A DNA stretch of 64,000 nt, taken from positions 2,380,001 to 2,444,000 of the forward strand of contig WPIO01000043.1 in assembly GCA_009760855.2 (NCBI GenBank). The letters run 5' to 3'. The stretch's first letter is position 1. Each line of letters starts with the position of its first letter. Source of the stretch: Cristatella mucedo. Taxonomy: Eukaryota > Bryozoa > Phylactolaemata > Cristatellidae. This document shows positions 1 to 12,403 of this stretch, piece after piece. The notes under the pieces were generated by a model. It saw nothing but the letters and a program-made list of their open reading frames with translations, had not been told where the DNA came from and searched no databases. A program made the translations under genes and the position numbers.

Positions 1-2570
1 GGACGTGGCATCCTTATCTAAGCAAGCCCGAATTTTAGCAATGTTATGAAGCTGAACATATGCAGATTTGACTGTGGAGCTGATATGGTCGTCTAACGCT
101 AGGTCGCTTTGGAATATGACACCTAGATTTCGAGCTGATTCGACAGCAGATATGCTTGTAGAGCCAATTTTGAGAGTCAGCATTTCCATTCTCTGAATTA
201 CACTAGGTTTACCCATTACTAGTAAGTTAGTTTTATTATCGTTTAGTTTTAGAAAATTTGCTGCCATCCATGTGCAGATGTCATCAATACATGCAGCAAG
301 TGAGTTGAGAGAATTTGAGGTGCTCGAAGGTTGGGAGGGATCAAAGCAAAGGTACAACTGAGTGTCACCTGCATTGAAGTGAAAGCCTAGATTGTGCTTG
401 GTAATCACATCAGCAAGATGAACAGTATAAACCATGAAAAGGGACGGACCAAGCACGGAGCCCTAAGTTACCCCATATTTCAGAGGTACTTCAGATGATC
501 TTTGTCCATTTACGTCAATACTCTGGATTCTCCTGCTGACATAAGACCTGAACCACTGCAGAGCAGTGCCAGTGATGCCCTGAAGAGATGAGAGGCACAC
601 TAGAAAAACTTTGTGATCGAAGGTATCAAAAGCTGTCGAAAGATCGAGGAAATCAAGCACAGACGTAATACCCATGTCTGCATTGCTAAGTAGGTCGTTG
701 TATACCCTAAGCAATGCTGACTCTGTGGAGTGATTAGCTCTAAAGCCAGACTTGAACATACTTGCAAGGTGTGAGGTTTCGATATACGAGTTCAGCTGGT
801 CTGCCTCGATCCGTTCTAGTGTCTTTGATAGGAATGGTAGAAGGGAAACTGGGCTGTGCGGTAGTTGCTTATGTTCTCTTGGTCTAGTGTCGCTTTCTTG
901 AGACGTGGCCTGACACCTGCTTTTTTGAAAGGTGGTCGGACACGACCTGAGGCTAATGAAATATTAATGATGTTATTTATGCATGGCAGCAGCAGATCGC
1001 TGCATCTTAGGAGCAGGACAGCGAGAATACGGTCCAGAGGACTTTTTTCTCTTTTGGTTTTTGTCTTGGAATGAGATGCAAACTTTAGGACTAGATCACC
1101 AGTTACCTGCTTAAATGCAGACATTGAGGTGCAGCCTGGAACCTAGGAACAGCGTTCTAGTGGGGATTTTGTCATCGCTGGGATGGATTCGTTGATCTTG
1201 TACATTTTTTGCACAAAGAATCCAGACAAGCAACCGGCTAGATCATCACAAGGGTCATTAGGTTAGGAGCTAGTCTGTGAACGGTTGAGGAGATGGTTTA
1301 TTGTCGACATCAGCATATTTGGATTGTGCATCTGTAATTCAACAATGTTTCTATAGAAGCTAGACTTGGCCTTTGCTAGGATTGATTGGTACGACCTACA
1401 GTAGTCTTCATATGCCTGGCGATGGACAGTTAGTCCGGATCTTGTGTATGTTTTTCAAGCTTTCGTTCAGTAGACCTGGCTAGTTTAATGTCATTGGTAA
1501 ACCATAGGCCGTCAGGGCTGGGACACACAGTGTGCTTTGTCAGAGGTGCAAACTCGTCGATCATGTCATCCAGTGTCGTGTTGTAGCTATCTACCAATGA
1601 TGACAGATCGGAGGGAGGACTGAGCAGCAGAGGTGAAGCAGATACTCTCGAACGGACAGCATTGATGTCAAGGGTCTTGAGGTTTCGCGATTCACAGGTT
1701 ATTTTAGAGGATGACGTGGGCACACACTATAGACTGAATGAGATCTGCATGTGGTCAGATAATCAGGAATTAGTAAGAATTGGTGATTACAAAGTGCAGT
1801 TGTATGAGAAAATCTGGTCGAGTGTCTGACCCTTGATGTGAGTAGGGCCATGCACATGAGCCACAAGAGACAATGAGTCAGTCAATGCACGAAATTCGGT
1901 GCTGAAAGCGTCAGATAAGTTATCAAAGTGAACGTTGAAATCACCCATAACGAGGGAAGATCAATTTATTGCACTCAGAATCGAAATGAGCTCGGAGAAA
2001 TCAGAGATCAAGGAGGATTTGGTACCTGGTGGTCGATGGACTACTGCCACTATCGGTAGCTTGTTTTCGGGTGAGACCAGGACAATTGATTCAAAAGATT
2101 GCTTCGAGGGTACTGCAAATGGCTTGAAGTTGAATTTCGAGTGCTCGATAATAGAAACTCTACCTCCAGTTTTGATTGATCTAGGGCTGTGAAAGAGCTA
2201 GAAACCAGATGGAGTACGCCTTTAATTGTCGGCAGTTTATCGATTTCAGCCAAGTTTCAGTTAGGGCAAGCAGGGCGATACCATTTTCAGAAATAAGGTT
2301 GGTTATTACCAGAGGTTTATTTTAAATTGAGAGAGGATTCCAACGGCAAGTCTTAAGAATGGCCGATGGAGTTGTAACAGGCCTGATGACCACTCAGTTA
2401 GAGAGATTTACAGTGACGCACGTGGGGGAGCCGGCTGAGCTGTTCAAGGCAATGCTAGGAATACCAAACGAGGGGGTACTCAGCTCCCAGTTCCTGCCCA
2501 ATGAGCAGCTTCTGAGCCTGGGATTCCGGCCACTGTGGCGGCTATGGGGTGCTTTTCTTGTGTTAATGCA
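1..2570 (-). mobile_element. LINE family A, long copy, open at left edge
   Basis: On the minus strand, read from about 2570 down to 1, the pieces of a non-LTR retrotransposon ORF2 appear in order. First comes an endonuclease start with the motif ALLALTETWL near 2270. Next is the linker (1430-1723), then the pre-RT block with LKKATLDQENISNYR (816-1124). The reverse transcriptase follows with the SGFRANHSTESAL and LDLSTAFDTFDHKVF blocks (463-759), and then the thumb region with LNDNKTNLLVMGKPS. The frame is broken by several stops and shifts, and the catalytic FADD box reads NAGD, so this copy is dead. The 3' part lies left of the window. The protein pattern is of the CR1/L2/Jockey kind; the exact clade is not settled. 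Confidence 0.85.
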
Positions 2571-2579
2571 TAGTTCATG

Positions 2580-2965
2580 AATTTTAGCAACAACATTATT
2601 ATCTAGGAATGCATTTGATCTACGATGACGAAGCGATAACAGCTGATGACGATCATAGCTAACAAGCAGGTTACTAGAGGTCGGCTTAGCTAGGCAGCAG
2701 CCGGCGTGGGAGACCCAGCTGCCCGAAGCGATAAGCGTTTAGATGTCCCGAAGCACGTAATTTCTTAGGCGCTACGGTCAAATAACTATCAGAATAACTT
2801 TAAACAGGTCTTAGCTGTATCGTTTCCGTAAATGATGTTCGCAAGAACTCGGTTTTCGGAAGAATTCTGCAACGAAGACGAATGCACGTTAGAGGGCTCT
2901 ATGTCAGGAGGCGATGTACCACCTAGATGCCGTGATAAATCAACAAGATGCTTTTTTTCTTTTAA
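2580..2965. other. no recognisable feature
   Basis: This stretch lies between two LINE fragments. The open frame starting at 2832 runs antisense into LINE sequence and is not a gene. I see nothing else here. Confidence 0.4.
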
Positions 2966-2969
2966 ACGT

Positions 2970-3185
2970 AGTGGAGTCAGTGAATGTCGTAACGCTATTC
3001 GAAAGAGACTTTCGTTTTTTGGAAGCAGAAAACTAAAGGCACGGTCACCAAAGGATTTAAAGTTTGCACAAAGCTAATGTAAAAAAAAGTCCTAAAAGCT
3101 GCTGCTACGGGGCTTATTGTAAGGGGGAGTAGATCTCATAGGTAGGCTGTAGCCAAAGAATTAAGGGACTTAAAACTGAGTTGCA
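2970..3185 (-). mobile_element. LINE A ORF2 C-terminal remnant
   Basis: Read on the minus strand, this contains the piece corresponding to FKSFGDRAF and, at 3095-3185, the LILWLQPTYEI-type block seen in other family A copies. It is short and frameshifted. Confidence 0.6.
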
Positions 3186-3187
3186 GG

Positions 3188-3238
3188 TATGACGGTGTAT
3201 ATGTATGTGTGTATGTGTGTGTGTGTGTGTGTGTGTGC
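3188..3238. repeat. (GT)n microsatellite
   Basis: An impure TG/TATG dinucleotide run. Confidence 0.85.
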
Positions 3239-3520
3239 ATTTTATTGCTTCTCCATGAATGCAGATTTTAGAAGGTCGAACACTAAACTGCCCAAAAAAA
3301 CTACTAAGCCAGCTCTAATAAGGACCGGTGCAGACAAGCCTTTGATTTGCATTCTCTACCTCTTAGATTACACCTGCTCTTGATAGCCACAACCATAGGT
3401 ACTAATTAATACCAAGAGTGAGAGAAAAAATATTTTAGAGGCCGAACATAAGTCACTTACTGTAAAGCTGTGCAGTAATTAGTTATCCTGAAATATTGAA
3501 AACTTTCTATCTTAGCATGA

Positions 3521-3613
<93 letters not shown>

Positions 3614-3807
3614 TATACATGCATATATGTAAATATAGATTTTTATATATTTACATATACAAATATTCTAATATATTTACATACATATGTATATGTGTGT
3701 ATGTAAATACATTTATATATATGTATTTATCTATTTATTTATATGTGCATAAAAGTTTATAAATGTGTATGTGTATGTATGCATGTAAAAATATACATTC
3801 ATATATT

Positions 3808-3847
<40 letters not shown>

Positions 3848-3850
3848 TCT
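3521..3850. repeat. (CT)n-(TA)n compound microsatellite
   Basis: A CT run of about 20 bases passes into a long TA run up to about 3610. Degenerate TA/TATG sequence follows, then a second TA run at 3800-3850. The open frames across it are artefacts of simple sequence. Confidence 0.95.
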
Positions 3851-4045
3851 ACGTATGTGTTACACGTGTGTGTACACATGTATGTGCAACACGTGGGTTT
3901 ATGAGCTGTTTATTACAGTTTGAATACAATTAGGCACGTATTTGGTCTGATGACTGCCATCACCAATGATTTACACTCGTACACGCTGCACCAAGCTCTA
4001 CCTACAATTTGATCCCTTTCATCCTTCCAACACAATAAAGTATCC

Positions 4046-4054
4046 CCACTCTCA

Positions 4055-4085
<31 letters not shown>

Positions 4086-4094
4086 GCTCTCTGT

Positions 4095-4146
<52 letters not shown>
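4046..4146. repeat. (CT)n microsatellite
   Basis: A nearly pure CT tract with a few TTT, CG and GTTA interruptions. The Arg-Glu and Ser-Leu frames here are spurious. Confidence 0.95.
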
Positions 4147-4148
<2 letters not shown>

Positions 4149-4434
4149 GTCTCTCACCCTCTAGCTTTGCTGTGTTTATACCCACAAAATATAAATGGAG
4201 TATACTTTCCACTCGTTCAGTAATGACACACTAACTTACTAGCTATTAAAAATCAAGAGCGACGACACATAAATCGACAAGCTTAAAACTAAACATTTTC
4301 ACAGCCAGCATATGTCCTATGCTGCCTGTATATAAACTAGTCACCCGGTTTATAAATCACCTTCGTTTGTCATTTAATGCAGATCCGAAGTCAAGTTTAC
4401 CTCATTTCACCTACATAATCTTTGTCTTAATTTA

Positions 4435-5150
4435 TTCCCCATAGATGGGGACCAAGCTTTTGATACTATCGATCACCAAGTCCTTCTTAAGCACCTGTCA
4501 CCTCGCCGGAACTTAACTGGCATTGTATTGCAATTTTTCATTTCCATCCTCAGTAGGAGATTCTAGTTTATTGACGTGAATGGACAAGGATCATCATAAG
4601 AACGTCTGAAATATAGGGTTACTCTTGGCTTGGTTACTTTTTCAAGTTTCGGTCCTTCACTTTTAGGTCCCCTCATTCTTTGGCTCTAACCTACCCACCA
4701 GATCTACTTCAGCAAAAGGCTAAGCTTCATAGAATTCAGCTTTTCAGAATATAGGATATACCTCGTAATACCTCGAATTATTTGGAGACCATGATTTTAG
4801 TTGGTATGCTCCCAAAGCCTGAAACTCACTCGTGACTTCAGTAATGAAATCTCCTGGCTTTCCTACATAAAAACAGTAATTAAAAATGCATCTATTTGTG
4901 ACATCTTTTAGTTTGTTCCTGTGATTCTTTCTTTATGTGCTAACAAGTGCTAACACTGTGCATGCTGCCACTAGCAGGCACTTGCATGCTGAGCCTGTAT
5001 ACGTCACCCCTAACCATGGTAGTCTTGTTGTTTTTCGAGCGTGCTAGATTGAAACATCCGATCATGCTTACGTTGCAGCAAATGTAACCAGCCGAGAAAG
5101 AGATAGAATTTCCCCAGGGCACTTCATCAAATGTGTTATTAAGGTTTTTA
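4435..5150 (+). mobile_element. LINE A, internally deleted copy
   Basis: It opens with the RT block DQAFDTIDHQVLLKHL and continues to the YGV region near 4620. It then jumps to the C-terminal RSLHSLAPAYL-like block at 4650-4690, so the thumb is deleted. It ends with the 3' UTR (TGCTGCCACTA near 4962) and the terminal hairpin near 5095-5150, where the GCGCC stem is already eroded. Confidence 0.75.
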
Positions 5151-6239
5151 ATTTCCTACTACTATAAATTCTCATAGGTCGGGGCTTTTTTAGTACTATA
5201 ACCATGTTTGGAGCTAAACGTTTGCTGATCGTCTGGGAAACGTAATCGAGCCCGTCCAGTGCATGCAAGAAATTGTACCTACTTGCTCAAAGTAAGCAGC
5301 CCAATACTAAGACCTTCTTCTGGTAACTTACCTTTACGTGCCCTATTTTTCCGACTTCAGGTTTTCTAACCGACCTACTCCTTAACCACATCCATCCTTA
5401 TAACACACGCTTTCGCATCTCACACTGATTAGCCCTGCCTTAGATTAACCAGGACAATTTTGGAGATTATACCTTTGGTTCGCAAGTTTGCAATGCCTAA
5501 AAATTGCTCAGCAATTAGGCCACTAACTACCCCCCCATCAACTCTATGGAATGAAAATCCAACAAATGGCACGAGTTTCTTGCTGCATTTCATTATGCTT
5601 GCGGTTTTCCGTTGAATGTTTTTGTTTTGTGGGGCTGTCTATTCCAGCAATTGCCGTTTGTTTTTATGTTAACAATATTTCTAGCGCCTTTTACATTGCA
5701 TGGCTACAGACAGAAAGCGTTACAGCTAGTCAGCCTATCGCATAATCGGGAATACCATGTGTGAAGTGTCGTATTAGTAAAAAGTTTTATTGTGGGCACA
5801 ATTGAATTTGGCAGGGCATTTATTTTCAGCTTTTTTGAGAAATGTTGCTAAACAATTTCAAGCAATAAGCAATTATCTCGAGCCCCTCTTAACTATGTAA
5901 CGAATCATTTTTTCTTTCTTTTTGTAACTAGTATTATAAAGTCAGGATAAGTTAGATGTAGTGTTGTCGGTAAGGCGTAAGTTGAGGAGCTCAAGTTCAA
6001 AGCTTGGGGACTGGGGTAGTTGTCTTCAACTGGTTTGACGTCCGGGTATAGTTTTATAAGAACCAATAAAATCCACAATTACATTACAATTTTCACATCA
6101 GTAGTTGATTTTGATATAGCTCGATAACAGCTCGTTATTTAAGCATATGTAATTCATGCAACACGACCTGACCAACACACGATGCAGATTCAAAACAATC
6201 AGACAAGTACAATTTCAAATATGCCAGTGCCTCATCTGC
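5151..6239. other. no recognisable gene
   Basis: AT-rich sequence. A good-looking splice acceptor precedes an open stretch at 5665-5745, but no matching donor or confident homology was found. I see nothing else. Confidence 0.4.
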
Positions 6240-7440
6240 ACTACCGACTGCTGTTCTCAATCATTCAATTTGGACATCGCCTGTGTAGTGCCTTAAGATT
6301 CTGTCCTCAGTCGCTTGCTGCTCTCGATTATGCTTAACCTCCGGGAATACTGATTGAGGCCTACACTGGAGGATATCACTTTTATGTTGACGATATCCAC
6401 CTAACATTTGTCATTTAAACCGTCAGAATCTATACCAACTGAGAAACTGAATGCTTGCTTTGCCGATACTCGATCCTGGATTTCGGTAAATTTCTTGAAA
6501 CTAAATGAAAATAAAACCGAACTGATGCTCAAAGGACACAGTAAGCTTGTGGCTGGATTAAAAGGCTTGCCCTTCTAACTGGTTTTGCACAACCATCATC
6601 GAATGCTCAAAATTTAGGTGTCGCTTTTGACAGCTGCCTATATTTTAAAAGCTTCATTCAGAAGACTGCTGCTACAGCTAGTAATCACCTCCGATTGATA
6701 TCCAAGATAAGCAGCATTCTTCCACAGTGGCTTGCAAAAGAATTTTACTAGCTCCGTAGTTATGTATCGGCTTGATTATTGAAAATTCTGTTTGGCTGGG
6801 CCACCAAAACAAGTACATAGTCCACTGCTGCTGGCTACAAATACGGATCCAAGGCTGGTTTTTAAATGCCAGAGGTTTGATAATGTGTCACTTGCTAAAA
6901 GAGCTGGGAAGGCTGCCGGTTAATCTAGGTGACAGAGAGAACTCTTTAAGACGGCCCTACGAAGCCAGCCACGGTTCAACTCTTTCGCTCCGAGCTGAAC
7001 TGCTGCACCAGTTTCAGGCTCCTCGAGCCCTCACGTCCTGAGTGGACAATAAACTAGCTGTACCATTGTTCAAATTTAAGGCCATTGGCGACAGAAGCTT
7101 TAGCTCTGAAGTTCTTGGACTGTGGAGCTCGCTTCCCCGATTCTTAGGCAACGACAACTACTCTTCTGCTGCCGACTATGTATCGTCATTTCCAGCAATC
7201 CGGAGGTGCTACGTCCGTGCTACTCACTATATCGTCATTTCCAGCTATCCGGAGGTGCTACGTCCGTGCAACTCACTATCTCCACAGCCCTCTTGACTTT
7301 GCAGTGAATCCCAATTTTTCTTTGATTGGTGAGATTAAGTCTGTTCACTACCGAATCCGCACCGGACGCTGCATAGGCTGTGAGGGAGCTTTGCAAAGCT
7401 CTCCCGTGTAACACTCCCATACTCTTTATAGCTTTGTGGA
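6240..7440 (+). mobile_element. LINE family B, RT to 3' UTR
   Basis: RT pieces occur in order. The catalytic box YVDDIHL is near 6390. It is followed by LNENKTELMLKG, NAQNLGVAFDS and SFIQKTAATASNHLRL, and then by the C-terminal block DNKLAVPLFKFKAIGDRSF from 7042. The 3' UTR at 7300-7440 is shared with the other family B copies. Frames are broken throughout. The C-terminus (DNKLAVP, GNDNYSSAADYVSSF) separates it clearly from family A. Confidence 0.8.
7182..7279 (+). repeat. 49-bp tandem duplication inside LINE B
   Basis: Two adjacent copies (7182-7230 and 7231-7279) share the segments CGTCATTTCCAGC and CCGGAGGTGCTACGTCCGTG, with only a few differences. Other family B copies carry a single unit here, so the duplication arose in this copy. 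Confidence 0.9.
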
Positions 7441-8398
7441 GTTACTGAAGGAAATATATTTCATTGCAAAATTATGTTCAGCCGCGTTAGTAGATTTTAA
7501 CCTGAAGATCCGACAGTATATTACCAAGCCTGATTACGGAGACGTTCTGCTGGTGGGTTGGTCCCTTAGAATGAAGGTGGCATGCTGCTTTACAGAGGGT
7601 GAGCGATGGTCAGAGTCAACTTGTGTCCCATACCAACTCTGACGCTTGTGAAAATCAAGCACAGCCGCCATGTTAAAAACAAACTATAATCAGACGAATA
7701 CTATATGCCCGGAGACCACCATGGACTGAGACCTGCCAATCAAATAGCATCACCGCACGGGAACACTAGTGACTGTTCTTACAGAGGCAAAAATAGTCAA
7801 GAAATCTGCGATTCAACAGGTCAGCAGTTGGAAGTCCATAGGCTAGTATCCGTGAATCCAGAGCATATATACTTTAGAAATTTCACAGAACTATTATTAT
7901 TCGTATTTATATTTTGCAGAAGCTTTGAATTAGGATAGGGAGTTTTCCAAGGAATAAAGAAAGCCAGAAGTATTAGGTTTCAGGTAGTAAAAAATGGTGC
8001 TAATATTTACCTTAGATCAACAAAGTTGAAGCTGGTTAAGCCTATATGCTTTTGGAATAAATGATAAAGTCATACAGGCTCAAAGAAAATTGAATTTTCA
8101 TCTTACACATAATAATTTCAGTTTGCTTTCGTACTAATTTATGCATGCAAATCTACTGTCAAAGCTTCTATGATAGTCAAGGAAAAACGAACTGTCCTAA
8201 AAGAATTTTCAAATAGCTGCAATATACGTCACTGGAATCCGGCTAACACATACTTCTAAACTATAAATTTAAATTATATTCTTAAACTTACGATGAATTG
8301 GTAAGCTTAGTGCTATAAAAATATAATTGTCGGCTAATGAAGAGACATGTTACTTAACTTTACCGCCTTGGCCGTAATCCAGCTTGGACTCTATGTAG
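7441..8398. other. intron/upstream sequence of gene A, nothing recognised
   Basis: Between LINE B and the first visible exon of gene A I find no coding exon of the transporter and no known repeat. Confidence 0.4.
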
Positions 8399-8467
8399 GG
8401 TTTCCTTGAAATTGGCGTTGCACTCGGAGTAATGGCAGGACCACCGATTGGAGGCTTCCTTTACGAG
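8399..8467 (+). CDS. SLC18B1-like MFS transporter (gene A), first visible exon
   Basis: This 23-codon exon starts after a TAG acceptor and ends at GAG before the donor gtaagg, in phase 0 at both ends. It encodes GFLEIGVALGVMAGPPIGG followed by FLYE. GxxxGPxxGG is motif C, the antiporter signature of transmembrane helix 5 in drug:H+ and vesicular amine-type transporters of the major facilitator superfamily. The exon continues in frame into the next one (LYE then VGGFRLPF), the usual loop of SLC18B1-like proteins. Such proteins move polyamine-type substrates into vesicles in exchange for protons, but the substrate here is inferred from family only. About the first 180 residues of a normal protein are missing. 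They probably lie left of the window, because I find no earlier exon in 1-8398. Confidence 0.88.
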
Positions 8468-8502
8468 GTAAGGAGAATTTAATTTTGATTTCACAGTATT
8501 AA

Positions 8503-9371
8503 CTCGGTCGCTGCATTTACCAATGACATCCACACATGGATGGCAGCAAATTTTCAGAAATTAATGAGATGAAACCCAGTTTGCTTGTTATGGTCAAACT
8601 TAGCATAATCCAGAAAATAGTTATGTTAATGCTCAAAATTGGGTATGCCAGCACGCCTCGCATTGAATCTACACATATTCTAGTAATTATATTTAAAAGT
8701 GATCTTTCGTTAGACGTTACATAAAATTACTAAAATTCGGGGTTATTCAGACAGCGATATCACGTCTGAACTAGTAAATGCATTCGTGACACCCCTCTCG
8801 ACTTACGTAACTGACTGCTTGCTGGTATACCAGCTGTGCAATTCGGTGCTTACAGCTGGTGCAAAACGCTGCAGCCAGGCCTGTTTCGTAGTGAGCATCG
8901 CCGTCGCCACATCGCACCAATTCTTGCAGGCCTGCACTGGCACTCAGTAAAGCAACGGATCGACTTCAAGGTTTTGTCACCCACTTGTAGGTCCTTTTAC
9001 TCTATGTCTCCCTTCTACCTTTCAGAGCTTCTTTTTCAGCTTGGTGACCATCGCACCACCTGCTTTTTGGAATCAAAATGTTCATATTCACCTCCTACAA
9101 ACTTGACATTATTTAGTGGCCACGCCCTTAGTGCTTGTGGTCCCAAAGCCTCAGAATCACTCTCGACTTGCATCACAGCATCTCCTGACTTGACTATATT
9201 TCAAAAGAAACTAAAAACGCATGAATTCATCACAGCATTTAGTAGGTTTCTGTGAATCAACCTTTATGTTCTTATGGGTACTGACACTGTGCATGCTGCC
9301 ACTCGCAATAATTGAATGTTGATCCTGTGCATGTCACCACAAAATATGTCCTTTTTAATAATAATATTAAT
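8503..9371 (+). mobile_element. LINE A, thumb to 3' UTR
   Basis: It begins only about 35 bases after the donor of the preceding gene A exon. It carries a FSEINEMKPSLLVMVK-like thumb, a MQFGAYSWCKTLQPGLF remnant, DFKVLSPTCRSFYSMSP and the GPKASESLSTCI C-terminus (frame 8836-9255). The UTR with TGTGCATGCTGCCACT follows at 9280-9300 and ends in an ATA-rich tail. It is degenerate. Confidence 0.8.
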
Positions 9372-9436
9372 AATGCACTTGATAAAGCGCCCTCAGATAA
9401 CTTAATCTCTCTCTAGGCGCTTTAAATTTGCTGGAA
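9372..9436 (-). mobile_element. LINE A 3'-end stub
   Basis: An antisense copy of the terminal hairpin (GCACTTGATAAAGCGCCCTC ... GGCGCTTTA), only about 65 bases long. It sits tail-to-tail with the preceding plus-strand copy. Confidence 0.75.
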
Positions 9437-9595
9437 ATATAATTCATTTCTATAGCGCCCCAAGAGAACATAATCTCTATTCTGGCGCTTTACATATGCC
9501 ACGGGGCTCGAGCCAACGACCTCAGCCAGACCTTGGTCGAGGCCAGCACCTTGGTTTGTTGAGCATCCTACCACTAACCATTAAACCATGCTCCT
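9437..9595 (-). mobile_element. SINE1 copy 1
   Basis: On the minus strand it has a tRNA-like head with a box-B-like segment (GGCTCGAGCCCCG), then ATATGTAAAGCGCC, AAGTTCTCT-type and GGGGCGCTATA segments and an AT-rich end. Other copies are at 22068, 24271, 32667 and 33031. Confidence 0.8.
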
Positions 9596-9599
9596 TTTG

Positions 9600-10124
9600 C
9601 AGCAGACTTAACCCACGTAAAATGACTGAGTTTCTACAGATGCTATGTAGAATATATCGTAGTTAATGTTTGTATGTATCGTAATTATTTTTGTTTGTAT
9701 GTGAAGTTACAATAGGTTCTTAGCTGGTACTTAATGAGATGTTAATAATCTGAACGTACCGATATTTGAAATATAATCTTGGTGTATGTCTCGTCCTTGA
9801 TGATTTTGTAATAGAAACCTGATAATTCTCGCAGACTCAGCCATAAATATTCCAGCAAACCATATTTGTTTCGTAGCTCCTTAACTCAGATCAAGTAAAC
9901 CCATATCATATGTAATTCTATAATTTTTTTATATCTTAAAAATTACCTAGCGAGTCCTGAGAATTTTTACGATGTCAATAAATCGATATATTTTTAGTTT
10001 TGTAGCAGGCAGAAGCATTGTTGCACTGAAATTTAATAATAAAGTTTATTATAGATGAACAATCTATTTTATGTCTCTTATGTAACTCAGTAAATGTTGT
10101 GATCAATACACTAGTTTTTAGATT
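9600..10124. other. intron sequence, nothing recognised
   Basis: AT-rich intron of gene A. No exon or repeat was identified. Confidence 0.4.
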
Positions 10125-10945
10125 TTTTAATATCCTTCTTCGAGAACGCCTCTCATCTCGCCAGTGCATCACTAGTGCTGCTCTTCAATGGTTCGGGCTT
10201 TATCTCAGTGGGAGATTCCAGAGTATTGACGTAAATAGACAAAGATCACCCAGTGTATCTCTAAAATATGGGGTGCCTCAGGGCTCTGAGCTAGGTCCGG
10301 TTCTTTTCACGGTTTATACTCTCCCTCTTGCTGATGCTCTTGCCAAGCACAATCTAGGCTTTCTCTTCATTACTGCACTTCTCGTCGACCTGCACTGGCT
10401 ACCAGTCAAGCAACGGATTGACTTTAAGGTTTTGTCGCTCACTTTTAGGTCCCTTCATTCTATGGCTCCAGCCTATCTCTCAGATATACTACCCCATTAG
10501 GCCAAGCATCGTACCACCCGCTTTTCTGAATCCAACAGTCTAGAAATACCTCATACAAACCTTTAATCCATTGGAGACCGTGCATTTACTTCATATGCTC
10601 CAAAAGCCTGGAACTCCCTCCCGACCTGCGTCAGAACATCCCCTGACCTGACCACATTTAAAAGGAACTTAAAAACACACCTATTTAGGACAGCATTTAG
10701 TGGGTCCCTGTGATTCGTCCTTCATGTGCTTATGCATGCTGACACTGTGCATGCTGCCACTAACCACATTTGCATGCTGACCCTGTGCATGTCACCCCTA
10801 ACCATGTTATTCATGTTGTTTGTTTTTCAAGGATGATTTAACTTACTACTCAATATCATTTTCCTTGGCAGCAAATTTAAAGCGTCTAGAATGAGATTAA
10901 TTTCACTGAGGGCACTTTATCAAGTGAATTATTATTATTATCATT
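10125..10945 (+). mobile_element. LINE A with internal RT deletion
   Basis: The frame 10099-10500 fuses the RT palm (LKYGVPQGSELGPVLFTVYT, KHNLGF) directly to the C-terminal block LHWLPVKQRIDFKVLSLTFR. About 500 bases of catalytic core and thumb are missing. The 3' UTR, terminal hairpin and (ATT)n tail are present up to 10945. Confidence 0.85.
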
Positions 10946-10949
10946 GTTC

Positions 10950-12055
10950 TAAGTGGATGACACTCAATTGTACCCTTCCTTTCATCCGGCCCAGCCTTCG
11001 AGCACCTCAAATTCTCTCAACTCACTAGCCACAGATATTGATGACATTACCGCATGGATGGCAGCAAGTTTTTTTTTAAAACCATATCATGTTAAAACTA
11101 ACTTACTAGTTATGGAAAAACGCAGTGTGAATCAGAAATTGGAAAAGCTGGGTCTCAAAATTGGCTCTGTCAGCATAACTCTTTTTGAATCAGCTCGAAA
11201 TCTCGGTGTCACGTTCCAAAGTGACGGCTCGATAGACGATCACATCAGCTCTGCAATCCAGTCTGCCTCCATTCAGCTACATAACATTGCTAAAATTCGA
11301 TCTTGTTTAGATAAGGATATGGAATCTAAGTAGTTCCATGCATTTGTGACATCCTGTCTATACTTCTTTAACTCACTGCTTGCTGGCCTACCATCACGTC
11401 CCATCAGGCGATTACAGCTGGTGCAAAACTCTGCAGCTAGGCTTATCTGTCGTGAGCTTTGCAGTTGCCACATTACTCAACTTCTCGCCGACCTGCACTG
11501 GCTACCAGTCAAGCAATGGATTAACTTCAAGGTTTTGTCGCTCACTTTGAGGTCTCTTCATTCTATGGCTCCAGCCTATCTCTTAGATCTACTCTCCCAC
11601 CAGGCCAAGCAACGTACCACCTGCTTTTTGGAATCCAACAGTATACTAATACCTCGTACAAACCACAAATCCTTTGGAGATCGTGCATTTATTTCGTGTG
11701 CTCCAAAATCCTGGAACTCACTCCTGACTTGCGTTAGAATATCCCCTGACTTGACCAAGTTTAAAAAGAACTTAGAACGCTCCTATTTAGGACAGCATTT
11801 AATGGGTTCCTTGGGATTCGTCTTAAAAGGGCTCATGCCTGCTGACACTATGCATGCTGCCACTAACCACATTTGCATGCTGACCCTGTGCATGTCAGCC
11901 CTGACCATATTATTTATGTTTTTTATTAAGCATGATATTACTCACCATTCAATTGCATTTCCCTTTGCAGCAAATGTAAAGCACCTAGAAAGAGATTGAG
12001 TTCTCCGAGGGCACTTTATCGAGTGCATTATTATTGTTATTCACATTATTATAAG
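10950..12055 (+). mobile_element. LINE A, catalytic box to 3' tail
   Basis: It starts at DDTQLYPSFHPAQPSS and runs through SARNLGVTFQSD and IRSCLDKD (10953-11333). The frame 11346-11999 (217 codons) then encodes QLVQNSAARLICREL, DLHWLPVKQWINFKVL and CAPKSWNSLLTC. One stop codon separates the two frames. The hairpin and ATTATTG tail end it. Confidence 0.88.
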
Positions 12056-12059
12056 ATAG

Positions 12060-12366
12060 TGAGTATATACCGTGAAAAGAAAGGGACCGAACACAGAACC
12101 CAGAGGTATCCCATATTTGAGAGATTCCCTAGCTGATCTTTATCCATTCACATCAATACTCTTAAGCCTCTCATCATGAGACAGGACCCGAACTATCAGA
12201 ATAAAGGGCCCTTATTGCCCTGGTGAGATTGGAATAGCTGGAGGAGGGCTTAGTGATCAATAGAATCTAAATCTGCCTAAAGATATAACAAAACAAGCCG
12301 AGAGAGACTTACTGATTCGTGCAATAATTATTGGTTCGGCATACATCTGAAGCAATGTGGAATGAG

Positions 12367-12403
<37 letters not shown>

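Noticed and set aside
4046-4146. Arg-Glu-rich and Ser-Leu-rich open frames.
   Set aside because: They are translations of a CT microsatellite and carry no information.
5665-5745. A possible extra exon of gene A (AIAVCFYVNNISSAFYIAWL) behind a tctattccag acceptor.
   Set aside because: The similarity to helix 4 of the transporter is vague, there is an in-frame stop, and no donor stands in the right place.
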